Source: CAMDPA01 sp963825625
GTDB taxonomy: Bacteria > Pseudomonadota > Alphaproteobacteria > Rhizobiales > Hyphomicrobiaceae
DNA length: 64,000 nucleotides
Reading direction: 5' to 3'
Assembly: GCA_963825625.1 (NCBI GenBank)
Contig: CAWGUF010000032.1
Location: 1-64,000, forward strand
Made by a program: the position numbers and the translations under genes. The notes beneath the pieces are model-generated. The model had not been told where the DNA came from and searched no databases. It saw only the letters and a program-made list of their open reading frames with translations. How positions within the stretch are numbered: the first letter of the stretch is position 1; each line of letters begins with the position of its first letter. Shown piece by piece: positions 45,836 to 54,702 of this stretch.

Positions 45836-46894
45836 ATGACCGACCCCCGCATCGAGCACGCCCACCACTTCATGTCGCGGTTCACCGTCAATGGCGTCAA
45901 CCCGTCGGACTTCCAGGACGTGATGAAGACCCTCACGCACTGGGATCAGTGGTGCGCGGCGTGGTCGATGCGGGCCAAAGTCCACGAGGATCTCGGCCGC
46001 GAGGCGCTCGATGCAAAGCAGTTCGCCAGTGCCGGGGAGCATCTGGGCCGCGCCGCGGTGACGTACCATTTCGCCAAGTATCTGTTCACCCACGATCTGC
46101 AGCAGATGCGCGCCGCCCACATGAAGGCGGTGGCATGCCATACGCTCGCCTTGCCGCACCAGCGCTTTGCAGGCGAGCGCGTCATGATCCCCTATGAGGG
46201 CCGCGAGCTTGCGGCGGTCCTGCGCAAGCCGCCGGGCGTCGACAAACCGCCGGTGGTGCTGATGATGATGGGTCTCGATTCGACAAAGGAGGAGCTGGAC
46301 ACTTTCGAGGTGACATTCCTCGTGCGCGGCATGGCGATCCTGGCGTTCGACGGCCCGGGCCAGGGGGAGGCCGAGTACGACCTGCCGATCCGCTATGACT
46401 ACGAAGGCGTCGTCGGGCCGGTGATCGACTGGGTGACGGCCAAGCGCCCGGACCTTGATTCGAAGCGGATCGGGCTGTGGGGGATCAGCCTTGGCGGCTA
46501 TTACGCACCGCGCGCAATCGCCTTCGAGACGCGCATCAAGGCGGCAATTGCTGTCTGCGGGCCCTACGACTGGGGTGCGCTGTGGGACAAGCTTCCCGAC
46601 CTCACGCGTGATGCGTTCGTCGTCCGCAGCCATTCCAAAACGGAGGCGGAAGCCAAGCCGAAGGCCGACAAGCTCTGCCTGCGCGGCGTGGCCGAGAAGA
46701 TCCGGACGCCCCTCTACCTCGTCGCCGCCGGTCTAGACCGGCTGACGCCGCCGGAGGACTACGAGAAGCTGAAGGCCGAGATTCCCGGCCCGTGCGAGCT
46801 GCTCGTCATTCCGGACGGCAACCACGTCGCCCACAACCGGCCCTATCTCTATCGGCCGCAGACTGCCGACTGGATGCTGCAGCAGCTACGCTGA
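45836..46894 (+). CDS. Alpha/beta hydrolase (dihydropseudooxynicotine hydrolase/FrsA-like)
   Basis: A 352-residue protein. An N-terminal helical lid domain (residues 1-125) precedes the core. The nucleophile lies in LWGISLGGYYAPRAIAF (Ser), the acid in GLDRLTPPEDY (Asp) and the base in PDGNHVAHNRPY (His). AILAFDGPGQGEAEYDLPIR is the usual oxyanion-strand region. Related enzymes hydrolyse carbon-carbon bonds in diketone-like intermediates or act as esterases. Sitting after the extradiol-like and YciI-like genes, it may act on a ring-cleavage product. GAAGGA lies before the start. Confidence 0.85.
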   Translation: MTDPRIEHAHHFMSRFTVNGVNPSDFQDVMKTLTHWDQWCAAWSMRAKVHEDLGREALDAKQFASAGEHLGRAAVTYHFAKYLFTHDLQQMRAAHMKAVACHTLALPHQRFAGERVMIPYEGRELAAVLRKPPGVDKPPVVLMMMGLDSTKEELDTFEVTFLVRGMAILAFDGPGQGEAEYDLPIRYDYEGVVGPVIDWVTAKRPDLDSKRIGLWGISLGGYYAPRAIAFETRIKAAIAVCGPYDWGALWDKLPDLTRDAFVVRSHSKTEAEAKPKADKLCLRGVAEKIRTPLYLVAAGLDRLTPPEDYEKLKAEIPGPCELLVIPDGNHVAHNRPYLYRPQTADWMLQQLR

Positions 46895-46915
46895 TCCGCG
46901 CCTTGTGAGTTCCGC

Positions 46916-47458
46916 TCAAACCGCGATGACGTAGGTATCGTCGAACGTCGACTGCTGGTTGCCGTAGACGTCATCGCCATTGCGCAGGAGGTAGCCAGAC
47001 GTTCCGCTCTGGCGCTCGCCCCATGGCGCCACGATATCGAAGCCGCCCCGGAACGCCAATACGTCCACCGGCGCGGCATTCTTCGGCTTGAACACGTCAC
47101 CGTGCTCGGAGTGCCGATCTGTCTTCTCATAGAGCTGATCGAACTTTTCCGGTTTGATGACGTACCGGTTGACGTTGCCGTCGCGATCCTTCACCGCGAC
47201 GCCCCGGGTGTTCAGCAGCGTGACGACAAAATCACCGGGAGCAGCGGTATTGCGCGTCTCCTCGCCATTGAAGCTGGTCACGACAAGCTGCTCAGTGTCG
47301 GCACGCCGCGCAGCGACCGGCGCCAGTTTGCGCGCCGTCATCGGTTTGGTGTTGAGCGCTTTGGCGATAGCGTCGAAGTCCGCCGAGGTCAGCTTCGCGT
47401 CGGCCACCAGCCGCACCGTCCGCCATAGCCAGAACCCTTGTCGCTCGAGTTTGTACAC
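46916..47458 (-). CDS. Protein of unknown function (PGD/APWGE family, member 2)
   Basis: A 180-residue protein with a GTG start after AAAGG. There is no signal peptide. Motifs TSFNGEETRNTAAPGDFVV, KPEKFDQLYEK, FDIVAPWGERQSGTSGY and TFDDTYVIAV line up in order with the secreted protein encoded at 41981-42571. It also has an N-terminal segment of about 45 residues (LTSADFDAIAKALNTKPMTA). The two paralogues bracket the second catabolic block. The reaction or binding partner is unknown. Confidence 0.6.
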   Translation of the reverse strand: MYKLERQGFWLWRTVRLVADAKLTSADFDAIAKALNTKPMTARKLAPVAARRADTEQLVVTSFNGEETRNTAAPGDFVVTLLNTRGVAVKDRDGNVNRYVIKPEKFDQLYEKTDRHSEHGDVFKPKNAAPVDVLAFRGGFDIVAPWGERQSGTSGYLLRNGDDVYGNQQSTFDDTYVIAV

Positions 47459-47606
47459 TTGCTCGACCTTTCGTTTGCGGGTCCACCCTACAGCTCAGGC
47501 GTGGACAGCCTCATTGAACAACGTCAATGAGGCCGCATTGTTTCGCCGGCATCGCTGCGCGCGGCGACCCGCCCGGTGGTCAGGGTGCGGGGGGCAGGTG
47601 CGGGGG

Positions 47607-48722
47607 TCACTGCCAGGGCATCAGCGAGGCATGGATGACATCGGGCACGCCGCCTTCCAGGTTGCCGACCGAGCGGATGGCTAGGTCCACGTCGTTGAGA
47701 CCGAACTCGTGCGTGCAGATCTGCTCCAGCGGGAAACGCTTGGAGGCGAGTTGCTCCAGAGCCAGCTCGCACGAGCGATAGCTGTGGCCGCGCGCGCTCT
47801 TCATTGTGATCCACTTCACGCAGAACTTCTCCAGCGGGAAGTTGGGGAAGTCCTTCATCTCGCCCTGCGCGACGATGATGCCGCCCTTACGCTTCAAGGC
47901 CTCGATGGCGAGCAGCATCGGGATGGTGCCGGCGCCGGCCGTGCAATCGAGCGCGACGTCGACGCCCTTGCCGCCGGTGATCTGCATGATCCGCTCCAGC
48001 GGGTCCTCCTCGTTGACGTTGATCACGTAGTCGGCGCCCAGTGTCTTGGCCATCTCCAGCCGCACCCGGTCCTTCGCGGTCCCGGTGACGATGATGAGCG
48101 CGGCACCTGCCTGCTTGCAGATCACGGTCTGAGACAGCCCCTGCTGGCCCGGGCCCTGGATGAGGACGGTCGAATTGTAGCCGACGCCGCCGTCGAACAG
48201 GCTCCATTCCACGCCGTTGGCCATCGGCGTCACGATGCCTGCCAGCTTCGGCGACACGCCCTTGGGCACGTGATGCAGCACCGCATTCCAGGGCATGTAG
48301 GCGTACTGCGCGAAGCCGCCCCACAGGTGCGGAGCCTTTTCGTCCGACGTGTAGCCATAGCGGATGGCGTCCGGATTGGTGCGCCAGTTGGTGTTCTCGC
48401 AATGGCGGTACTCGCCCCTGTGGCACCACTCGCATTTGCCGCACTCCACGTAGTGCTCGAGGAAGACGAGGTCGCCTTCCTTGAAGCCCTTGCGGTTGGT
48501 AAACTCAGCTCCGCACTTGGCGATGTAGCCGATGTTCTCGTGCCCCATGATCGTCGGACGGGTCCACGGCGGCTCCTGATAGAGGCGTACGTCCGTGCCG
48601 CAGATACCGGCCACTTCCATCTTCAGCAAGGCGCCGTCCGTGGGGACGTCGGGCATGGGATACTCGCGGATCTCGGTTTTCATCGGTCCGGTACGGACGG
48701 CGGCAAGTACCTTCTCGGCCAC
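47607..48722 (-). CDS. Zinc-dependent medium-chain alcohol dehydrogenase
   Basis: A 371-residue MDR enzyme. Catalytic zinc ligands lie in VAGICGTDVRLY (Cys) and MGHENIGYIA (His/Glu). The structural zinc lobe is ECGKCEWCHRGEYRHC. The cofactor region has VLIQGPGQQGLS and later GADYVINVNEEDPLERI. Start is GTG (VAEKVLAAVRTGP), since the longer frame adds non-homologous sequence. It oxidises or reduces an alcohol/aldehyde with NAD(P); the substrate is unknown, but its position at the end of the second catabolic block suggests a role there. Confidence 0.88.
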   Translation of the reverse strand: MAEKVLAAVRTGPMKTEIREYPMPDVPTDGALLKMEVAGICGTDVRLYQEPPWTRPTIMGHENIGYIAKCGAEFTNRKGFKEGDLVFLEHYVECGKCEWCHRGEYRHCENTNWRTNPDAIRYGYTSDEKAPHLWGGFAQYAYMPWNAVLHHVPKGVSPKLAGIVTPMANGVEWSLFDGGVGYNSTVLIQGPGQQGLSQTVICKQAGAALIIVTGTAKDRVRLEMAKTLGADYVINVNEEDPLERIMQITGGKGVDVALDCTAGAGTIPMLLAIEALKRKGGIIVAQGEMKDFPNFPLEKFCVKWITMKSARGHSYRSCELALEQLASKRFPLEQICTHEFGLNDVDLAIRSVGNLEGGVPDVIHASLMPWQ

Positions 48723-48835
48723 GGCGGTCTCCCATCTGCTGCGTTTTCGGTTCAGTGCGCAGTTTAGACGCAGCCGCACGTCCGTGCCAATGTGGCAACT
48801 GGAACGCTCGCAAACAGCAGGCAGCGAAACGATCC

Positions 48836-49141
48836 ATGCTCGGCAGCTTCCGCAAGTCATCTCTCGATCTGGCAGTCTTCCAGAGGCTGCGCGGCTGGAC
48901 GCGGGCGAGGTTCGCGCTCGGAGCGGCCGATCCCGTCGTCATCACCGAGCAGAAGACGCGGCTGCCCGGCTTCCCGCCGGTCGAGACCATCGTGGCGTTC
49001 TGGGACCCCGCCGACGAGACCACGCGATACCACTTCAAGGTGTTCAAGCCGGCCGCCGAGGTGGTCGAGGACGACTTGCCGCCGGCCTGGCTGAAGCCGG
49101 GGCTGGTCGACACCGGCGTGGCGGGGTGCAGCTGCTGTTGA
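48836..49141 (+). CDS. Small conserved-looking protein with C-terminal GCSCC
   Basis: A 101-residue protein, divergent from the zinc dehydrogenase gene. It has SSLDLAVFQRLRGWTRARFA, LPGFPPVETIVAFWDPADET, RYHFKVFKPAAEVVEDDLPP and ends GLVDTGVAGCSCC. The terminal Cys cluster could bind metal or be a redox site. No family is assigned with confidence. The frame extends upstream to 48755, but the sequence before MLGSFRK is Cys/Arg-rich and not convincing. Confidence 0.5.
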   Translation: MLGSFRKSSLDLAVFQRLRGWTRARFALGAADPVVITEQKTRLPGFPPVETIVAFWDPADETTRYHFKVFKPAAEVVEDDLPPAWLKPGLVDTGVAGCSCC

Positions 49142-49855
49142 GGGGTGAGGGCGCATCGGCCGCAATTGTCGCCAAAGCGATAGCGGAATCGCTAGCCGCC
49201 CGAGAGCGTGACGGGTTGGGCTGGGGCTGCCGACATGCCTGCACGGCTGCATGCTGCACAGCTCACAAGCTCAATTATACAGGGGCGGACGTCAGGCGAT
49301 CCTTCAATCCGGCCGTCATGGCCGCGCCGGGCCGAGGCGAGAGTCTTTAGTTTGTCGCTGGCGACTCCCCTTCGGGGAGCCGGCCGCCAGCGACGGGTGA
49401 CACGCCCCGGATCACTGCAGCGCTCGCGTTTCACGAGCCCTCGGATTGGTCATGACGGTGATTTTTATACAGAAGCCGTCACTGGCTGGTCGGGCGTTGA
49501 CGAGGCGGCCTTTGCTTTCGAAAATGTCCGCTACCAAGAGAGCTTCGACCAGTGCCAGCGTGAAGCGATCTGGATCCATCAACGCACAGCGCAACATGAG
49601 CCAAACGAGACGGCTGTTGCGTCCTTAAGGCCGTTCACACGTTAATCAAGAGCCAAGCTTTTCGCCTAGAAAGGCTGCCGCCCAATCTCTCTTCGCTAGC
49701 AAAGCGCAACCCCGTTCGAGAATACTTCTTATACAGTAACTCCTTGAGCAGAGCATTAGGCATGCAATTCGACTCTGGCCTGTACTTTCCAGATCGGTAG
49801 TACCTGATGGCTCCCCTGATTGAGCGACGATAATATAAACATGTCCGAGAGAGCC
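49142..49855. other. Intergenic region, no gene recognised
   Basis: About 710 bp between the small GCSCC protein and the patatin gene. Base composition falls to the lower GC of the neighbouring island. Short frames exist, but none has a convincing start site or family resemblance. It may hold remnants of insertion; no terminal repeats were identified. Confidence 0.5.
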
Positions 49856-51136
49856 TCACTTCTTCAGCTGGCTACGAACCAACTGCCGGAGGCAAGTCGC
49901 TCCGCGCAGAACCCTCTCTCTGTCATCTGCTTCGCAGGTGCCATTTCGACCGTTTTGGGCTTGGATTACGTCCCGGGACAAGTGCGAGAGCCGCCAGCCG
50001 AGAGGTAGCTCATAGGCATCGGTCGAGGTCAACAACTCAACAAGAACGACCTTGTCCGGCCCCCCCGCCGCTCCGGCCCCTCTGCTGGCGAGCTGTATGG
50101 CTCTGCCGATTTCATTTCTGGCACGAGCGGTGCGCGTGTTGAGCAGCGTCCACACGGGGCCAAGCAACTCCCCCGGCGCGAACAAATAACTCTGTCGGAT
50201 GTTCGGCGACGTCAGGATGATCAGCTGGAATTCGACGCGATGTCGAAAATCTTCCCGGCGCGCGAAAGTATCGAGGTGACGGATAAGATCTATTGCCGTA
50301 GAGACGCCGGAGTTTTCAAAATAGCCTCCGTCTACGAACCATTGTGTCGGCACGTCGCCCGCTCCCTTGAGCCACCCGGCGGGCGTGACCCATGGAAAAC
50401 GTGCACTGAGGATGGCAGCCGTGCTCAGTGGGATTTCGCGAGGCGCGCTCGTTGTCATATCGGTGGGGCCGAAGAACTTCAAGTCACCAGCTCCAGAGAA
50501 TTTGAACGGAGAAATCACGTGACGATTGCCTGTATTGACTTCCGTGGTGTTGAGCAGCAATGCTGGCGCATGCTTGAATGCGGCGAGATCCCAATGATTC
50601 ATGTAAGGCCTTGCCAAAGTTCGGTCCGACGCCGACTTCCGCTTCAGGAATGCCTTCCTGTATGATGGGCTTTTCTCAAGCTTTTCGGACATCCGCTCAA
50701 CCGACGCTTCCAAAGCAAGGGCCCGATCAAACCGATAGACCGGTGTCGGGATGAAGCGTTGGATGAAATCCGGAAGTAGCAGTGCCGCCTGCAGGGGCGT
50801 CCACATGTCGCTGCGCAATGCCGTGTCTACCGCGCCAACCAAACTCGGTCCACCATTCTGCTTCTCGAAACAGCCACTGGGTGGGTACACGAATGCATTA
50901 TTGCGTTCGGCATCCCGAACAATCGAATTGAAGAGCGATGCCCCTACGCTGCCGCCGGACACGGCGCTGATGGCAAATATGTGTTGAGTGAAGAGTGGAC
51001 ATTCCTCCTGGAGGCTGGAGAGTAGAGAAGCTGCGTGGTAGGCAGCGTAGGCACCGCCGCCCTGTGCGGCAACGATGTACACGGGATAGGGCTTGCCCTG
51101 TTTGTTGAATTCCTCAAGATCTTGGCGGCTCGACAT
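49856..51136 (-). CDS. Patatin-like phospholipase family protein
   Basis: A 426-residue protein with the patatin fold: glycine-rich oxyanion motif AAQGGGAYAAYHAASLL near residue 24, nucleophile in FAISAVSGGSVGASLFNS near residue 60, and the catalytic Asp in FVDGGYFENSGVSTAIDLI near residue 270. No signal peptide, so cytoplasmic or membrane-associated. Patatins are serine lipid acyl hydrolases. Its start overlaps the end of the upstream membrane-protein gene by 23 bp, suggesting a joint membrane-acting module. GC is lower here than elsewhere, hinting at transfer. Confidence 0.88.
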   Translation of the reverse strand: MSSRQDLEEFNKQGKPYPVYIVAAQGGGAYAAYHAASLLSSLQEECPLFTQHIFAISAVSGGSVGASLFNSIVRDAERNNAFVYPPSGCFEKQNGGPSLVGAVDTALRSDMWTPLQAALLLPDFIQRFIPTPVYRFDRALALEASVERMSEKLEKSPSYRKAFLKRKSASDRTLARPYMNHWDLAAFKHAPALLLNTTEVNTGNRHVISPFKFSGAGDLKFFGPTDMTTSAPREIPLSTAAILSARFPWVTPAGWLKGAGDVPTQWFVDGGYFENSGVSTAIDLIRHLDTFARREDFRHRVEFQLIILTSPNIRQSYLFAPGELLGPVWTLLNTRTARARNEIGRAIQLASRGAGAAGGPDKVVLVELLTSTDAYELPLGWRLSHLSRDVIQAQNGRNGTCEADDRERVLRGATCLRQLVRSQLKK

Positions 51137-52086
51137 CCATTGCGAGAATCTTCGGATCGACTATACCAATCGAGCAATTCGCAGCCGCTGCCGGATCAAC
51201 CTCGACGAAACGAATTTTGTGATTATCGCTCAGGCCAGTCCATGCAAAAACCACTGCCAGAGATATTACGATGATCAATGCCGGAACCTTCGTTTTTTCG
51301 TAGACGATCCTGGCCGCAAGTAAGAAAAGCGTCAGGGATATTAGAAACAGGGCCAGGGTTGCGGCAGCTGGAAATGCGTCGTGGAAGCTTTCCGCCATAT
51401 AAAAATACAATCCGGTGAGCCCGACATGCAATCCCAAGCCGGCCACCAAAGCCAGGAGGCCAGCCCAACTTTCGAGAAAGAAGTTGTGCCGCGCTGTCAA
51501 ACGCACAGAGAGGCGTGATGAAAGGATAGATTGTGTTACCAGGACGACGCCGGCCGCCGCAAAAGTCGTTAGAGCCCACAGCCACAGAACCGGCGAGAAA
51601 TTCAGTCTGCTCGCCACGTATTGTTCTACGATTGGTTGGGCGTCCTTCGCAGTAATTCCCATGTTGGACAATACGCTGCGCACAGCCTCTTCGACATAGG
51701 GTTGCACGGCCGTCAACTCCGCACCGCTGAGCCGCGCGGAGAGTATGCCCATGCAGTATCCTGCAAGGATGAGGATAGCCAGAAATCCATGGCAATGTTC
51801 CTGCCAGTAGTGGCGGTACCACAGGCCGAGCCAAGCGGGCTCTGGTTAGGCCAAAAACTAGACTGGATAGGCAGATGACAGCGGCCGAGTTTGCTAAGAC
51901 AACCTTCAAGCCTTGGGAGAACGACGTGCGCTCGTCCTGCGGATGCAGGTAAGACCAATAAATGTCCTGAGCGTCGGCCCGGTACAGGTCGATGATCTGA
52001 TCGGGCACGCTGAAGAAAGCCGCTGCAGCAGCCGCTACAAGAATAAGGAAGTTACAGCGCCAGAGCGCGTCTCGAAGTGCGAGCAC
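51114..52086 (-). pseudogene. Multi-pass membrane protein upstream of patatin, one extra base in frame
   Basis: The conceptual product is about 324 residues, GTG start. Membrane helices: FLILVAAAAAAFFSV near the N-terminus, VVLANSAAVICLSSLVFGLT, then in the second frame FLAILILAGYCMGIL, LWLWALTTFAAAGVVLVTQ, WAGLLALVAGLGLHVGLTGL, AATLALFLISLTLFLLAARI and ALIIVISLAVVFAWTGLS. A soluble loop with VEEAVRSVLSNMGITAKDAQ follows the third helix. The frame shifts by +1 near 51838. No family is recognised. The 23-bp overlap with the patatin gene implies a shared function. Confidence 0.65.
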
Positions 52087-52099
52087 GGCAAGAGCGCCC

Positions 52100-52498
52100 T
52101 TAGTTCTTGGGTTTCTTGCAGCCTGTCAATACGCAGATGTCGTCGGGGTCCACATCTTGTCTCGGATCTTTGGGCATATCTGACAAGTCATGCTTCGTGG
52201 ATGGTTTGGTCGGTCGCCCTTTGTCATTGGTCCTGTTGGCTTTCTTACCAGATTTTGCCTTTTGAGAGTCTGCGCGCGCTGGGTCTGACAGTTGAGAAAT
52301 CTCATAAACTCTTGCTGCAGCAGGCTGGGTGGCAGCGCCAACCGACCTAGTGTAATCGAACGAGACGGCATGTTCTGCTTGCGCGACGTCGGCGATGCCT
52401 TGCAAAGCGATCACGGTCACAACAATCATAGATGTCAAGCTACCAAGTTTCCCGCAGACAGCATCAAGGCAATTGCTGATTTTCCGCAAACAAACCAT
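52100..52498 (-). CDS. Small secreted protein upstream of membrane protein and patatin
   Basis: A 132-residue protein. Residues 1-42 form a signal peptide (SLTSMIVVTVIALQGIADVA, cleavage after AQA). The mature part is Lys/Asp-rich and low in complexity (KAKSGKKANRTNDKGRPTKP), ending in DDICVLTGCKKPKN with two Cys. GAGGGG precedes the ATG at 52498. The family is unknown. It is the first gene of a three-gene minus-strand run with the membrane protein and patatin. Confidence 0.6.
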   Translation of the reverse strand: MVCLRKISNCLDAVCGKLGSLTSMIVVTVIALQGIADVAQAEHAVSFDYTRSVGAATQPAAARVYEISQLSDPARADSQKAKSGKKANRTNDKGRPTKPSTKHDLSDMPKDPRQDVDPDDICVLTGCKKPKN

Positions 52499-53025
52499 TT
52501 TCGTCGTCCCCTCTACGCGCGTGATGACTCCCGTCTCCAAAATTTCACATAGCCCCTTTCGCGCCATGCGATGGATCAAAGGGGGCACTTATTCCAGGCG
52601 GCTGCTGCCGTGCCATCACCCCATCATGTGGCATGGTCGATGTCCGTTGACAGGGTGACTGCGAGCGAGTCCAGCGGCTTTCAGCTCAGCCGAGTACGGG
52701 GGCTCGTCAACGTCCCCTCCCTCCGCAAGCCGGCCGTCGCCAGCCACGGCATGCTGCGCCTGCTCAGGTCAGGAACTGCGCACGCGCGTCGATACTGGTT
52801 CGGTGCCGCTATTTTTCGCGTTCACTGGCAGCGGGCATCGCAGCTTCAGGCAGGCACACGAACCTCGCCCCCTTCGGGCCACCTCTTGTCGCCCACCCTC
52901 TTTCGAACCACGCCCTTTCCATACACTCTGGCGCGCACAGCCTGTGCCTCTCGACCATGGGCCGCGATCCGGCCTACATTGGCGCCCAATCGCGCAACGA
53001 CACATCCCGAGGGAGCACGCCGCCC
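52499..53025. other. Intergenic region, no gene recognised
   Basis: About 525 bp between the lower-GC island and the 4,5-dihydroxyphthalate decarboxylase-like gene. GC rises again toward the right. It must contain the promoter of the plus-strand genes at 53026-55128; no specific element was recognised. Confidence 0.5.
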
Positions 53026-53971
53026 ATGGCCGATCTGAAACTCACCGCCGTCACCCGAACGCAAGGCAACAACCGTGCATTGAAGGAGGGGCGCGTCAGC
53101 CCGAAGACCTGCACGCTGAAATTCGTCGAGGTCGATCCGCTGATCGCCGCGTTCCGCCGGCAGGTGCGCGGCAACGAGTTCGACGTCTCCGAGATGGCGA
53201 TCACCACCTACATCTGCGCCAAGGCGCACGGCAAGCCGATGACGGCGATACCGGTGTTCCTGGTGCGCGCGTTCCATCACGGCGCGATCCTGGTCAATAC
53301 CAAGGCAGGCATCAGATCGCCGAAGGACCTGGAAGGCAAGCGCGTCGGCGTCAACCGCGGCTACACCGTCACGACCGGCGTGTGGGCGCGCGGCAATCCT
53401 GCAGGAGGAGCACGGCGTCGACCTGTCCAAGATCACCTGGGTGCTGTCGGGCGACGAGCATGTGGCCGAGTACAAGGCGCCGGCCAACGTGGTGCCGATC
53501 GAGCCCGGCAAGAAGATGCAGGACATGCTGGTGTCGGGCGAACTGGTGGCCGCGATCGGCGTCGATGTCGATCATCCGGACGTCGAGCCGCTGATCCCGA
53601 ACGCGCTCGATGCCGGGCTGGCGGCCCTGAAGTCGCGCGGCCATTACCCGATCAACCATCTGGTGGTGATCAAGGACGAGTTGATCGCGAAGCATCCGGG
53701 GCTGGCGGCGGACATCCACAACGCCTTTGTCGAATCGAAGCGGCTCTATGTCGACGACCTGAAGGCTGGCCGCATCGAGAAGCCGACCGGCGTCGACAAG
53801 GTGCACAGCCGCGTCATGGAGATCACCGGCGAGCCGCTGCCCTACGGTATCGAGCCGAATCGCAAGGTGATCGAGGACCTGATCGGGCACGCGCTGACGC
53901 AGGGCATCATTACCGAGCGGGTCAGCGTCGACGACCTGTTCGCGGCCGAGACGCTCGGGCTCGCAGGCTGA
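53026..53971 (+). pseudogene. 4,5-dihydroxyphthalate decarboxylase-like (binding-protein fold), one extra base
   Basis: The conceptual product is about 315 residues. The fold and sequence (LTAVTRTQGNNRALKEGRV, FDVSEMAITTYICAKAHGK, IPVFLVRAFHHGAILVNTKA, RVGVNRGYTVTTGVWARAIL, KSRGHYPINHLVVIKDELIA) match the group annotated as 4,5-dihydroxyphthalate decarboxylase, which shares the type II periplasmic-binding-protein fold but lacks a signal peptide, as here. The frame shifts by +1 near 53393 (CGCGGCAATC, where CGCGCAATC restores it). If functional it could decarboxylate an aromatic acid, though many homologues have unproved activity. Confidence 0.75.
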
Positions 53972-53977
53972 TTGACG

Positions 53978-54685
53978 ATGATGACGGTGGCCGAGATCGT
54001 TGCGCGAGGCGGACTGCGGCTCGGCATATTCCCTTCGTTCATGTACACGGAAGCCGAAGACGGCACGCTGCGCGGTATCGCGGTCGAGATTGCCCGGGCG
54101 ATGGCAGAGCGGCTGCATGTCTCGCCGGAGCTCAGCGCGTACCGGTCGCCGCCCGATGTCGTGGAAGCCCTAGCCCGAGGCAGCTGCGATGTGGGTATGC
54201 TGGGCATCGATCCGGGCCGGGCCGGCGCGATCGACTTCACGGCTCCCTTGATGCGTGCCGATTTCACCTACCTCGTGCCGGCTGGCTCCGGCATCCAGCG
54301 TATTGCCGATACCGACCGGGCGGGCGTCAGGATCGCAGTGGTGCGCAATCACGCCATGGATTTCGCGTTGCGCGGAAAGCTGGCCGAGGCCGCTCCCGTC
54401 CATGTCGATGTGCCCGACGAGGCCTTCGAGCTTCTTGCGAGCGGCGCGGTCGATGTCTGCGCCGGGATCAGGCCCGGTCTGCTGGCATATGCGAAGCGGC
54501 TTCCCGGCTCGCTCGTGCTGTCCGAGCGCTACGGCGCCAACACCCTGGCCCTGGCTGCCGCTAGAGGAAACACGGAGCTGCTGGCGTGGCTGCAGAGCTT
54601 CGTGGCCGAGGCCAAGACGAGTGGCCTGGCCCGGCAGGCGATCGAACGGGCGGGGCTATCCGGCATAGACATCCCCGCGGATTGA
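53978..54685 (+). CDS. Solute-binding protein family 3-like, no signal peptide
   Basis: A 235-residue protein, 6 bp after the previous stop. It matches the SBP_bac_3 fold: RGGLRLGIFPSFMYTEAEDG, LRGIAVEIARAMAERLHV, VVEALARGSCDVGMLGIDPG, RAGAIDFTAPLMRADFTYLV, GVRIAVVRNHAMDFALRGKL. No signal peptide or lipobox is seen, so it is probably cytoplasmic, unlike transport SBPs. It could be a cyclohexadienyl-dehydratase-like enzyme or a ligand sensor; the annotation stays at fold level. It appears co-transcribed with the DHP-decarboxylase-like and HbpS-like genes. Confidence 0.75.
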   Translation: MMTVAEIVARGGLRLGIFPSFMYTEAEDGTLRGIAVEIARAMAERLHVSPELSAYRSPPDVVEALARGSCDVGMLGIDPGRAGAIDFTAPLMRADFTYLVPAGSGIQRIADTDRAGVRIAVVRNHAMDFALRGKLAEAAPVHVDVPDEAFELLASGAVDVCAGIRPGLLAYAKRLPGSLVLSERYGANTLALAAARGNTELLAWLQSFVAEAKTSGLARQAIERAGLSGIDIPAD

Positions 54686-54702
54686 GTTGAACCGAGGTCA
54701 GT

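Noticed and set aside
49856..52498. CBASS-type defence system with patatin effector
   Set aside because: No CD-NTase, Cap2/Cap3 or other signalling gene lies nearby; the partners are a membrane protein and a secreted protein instead.
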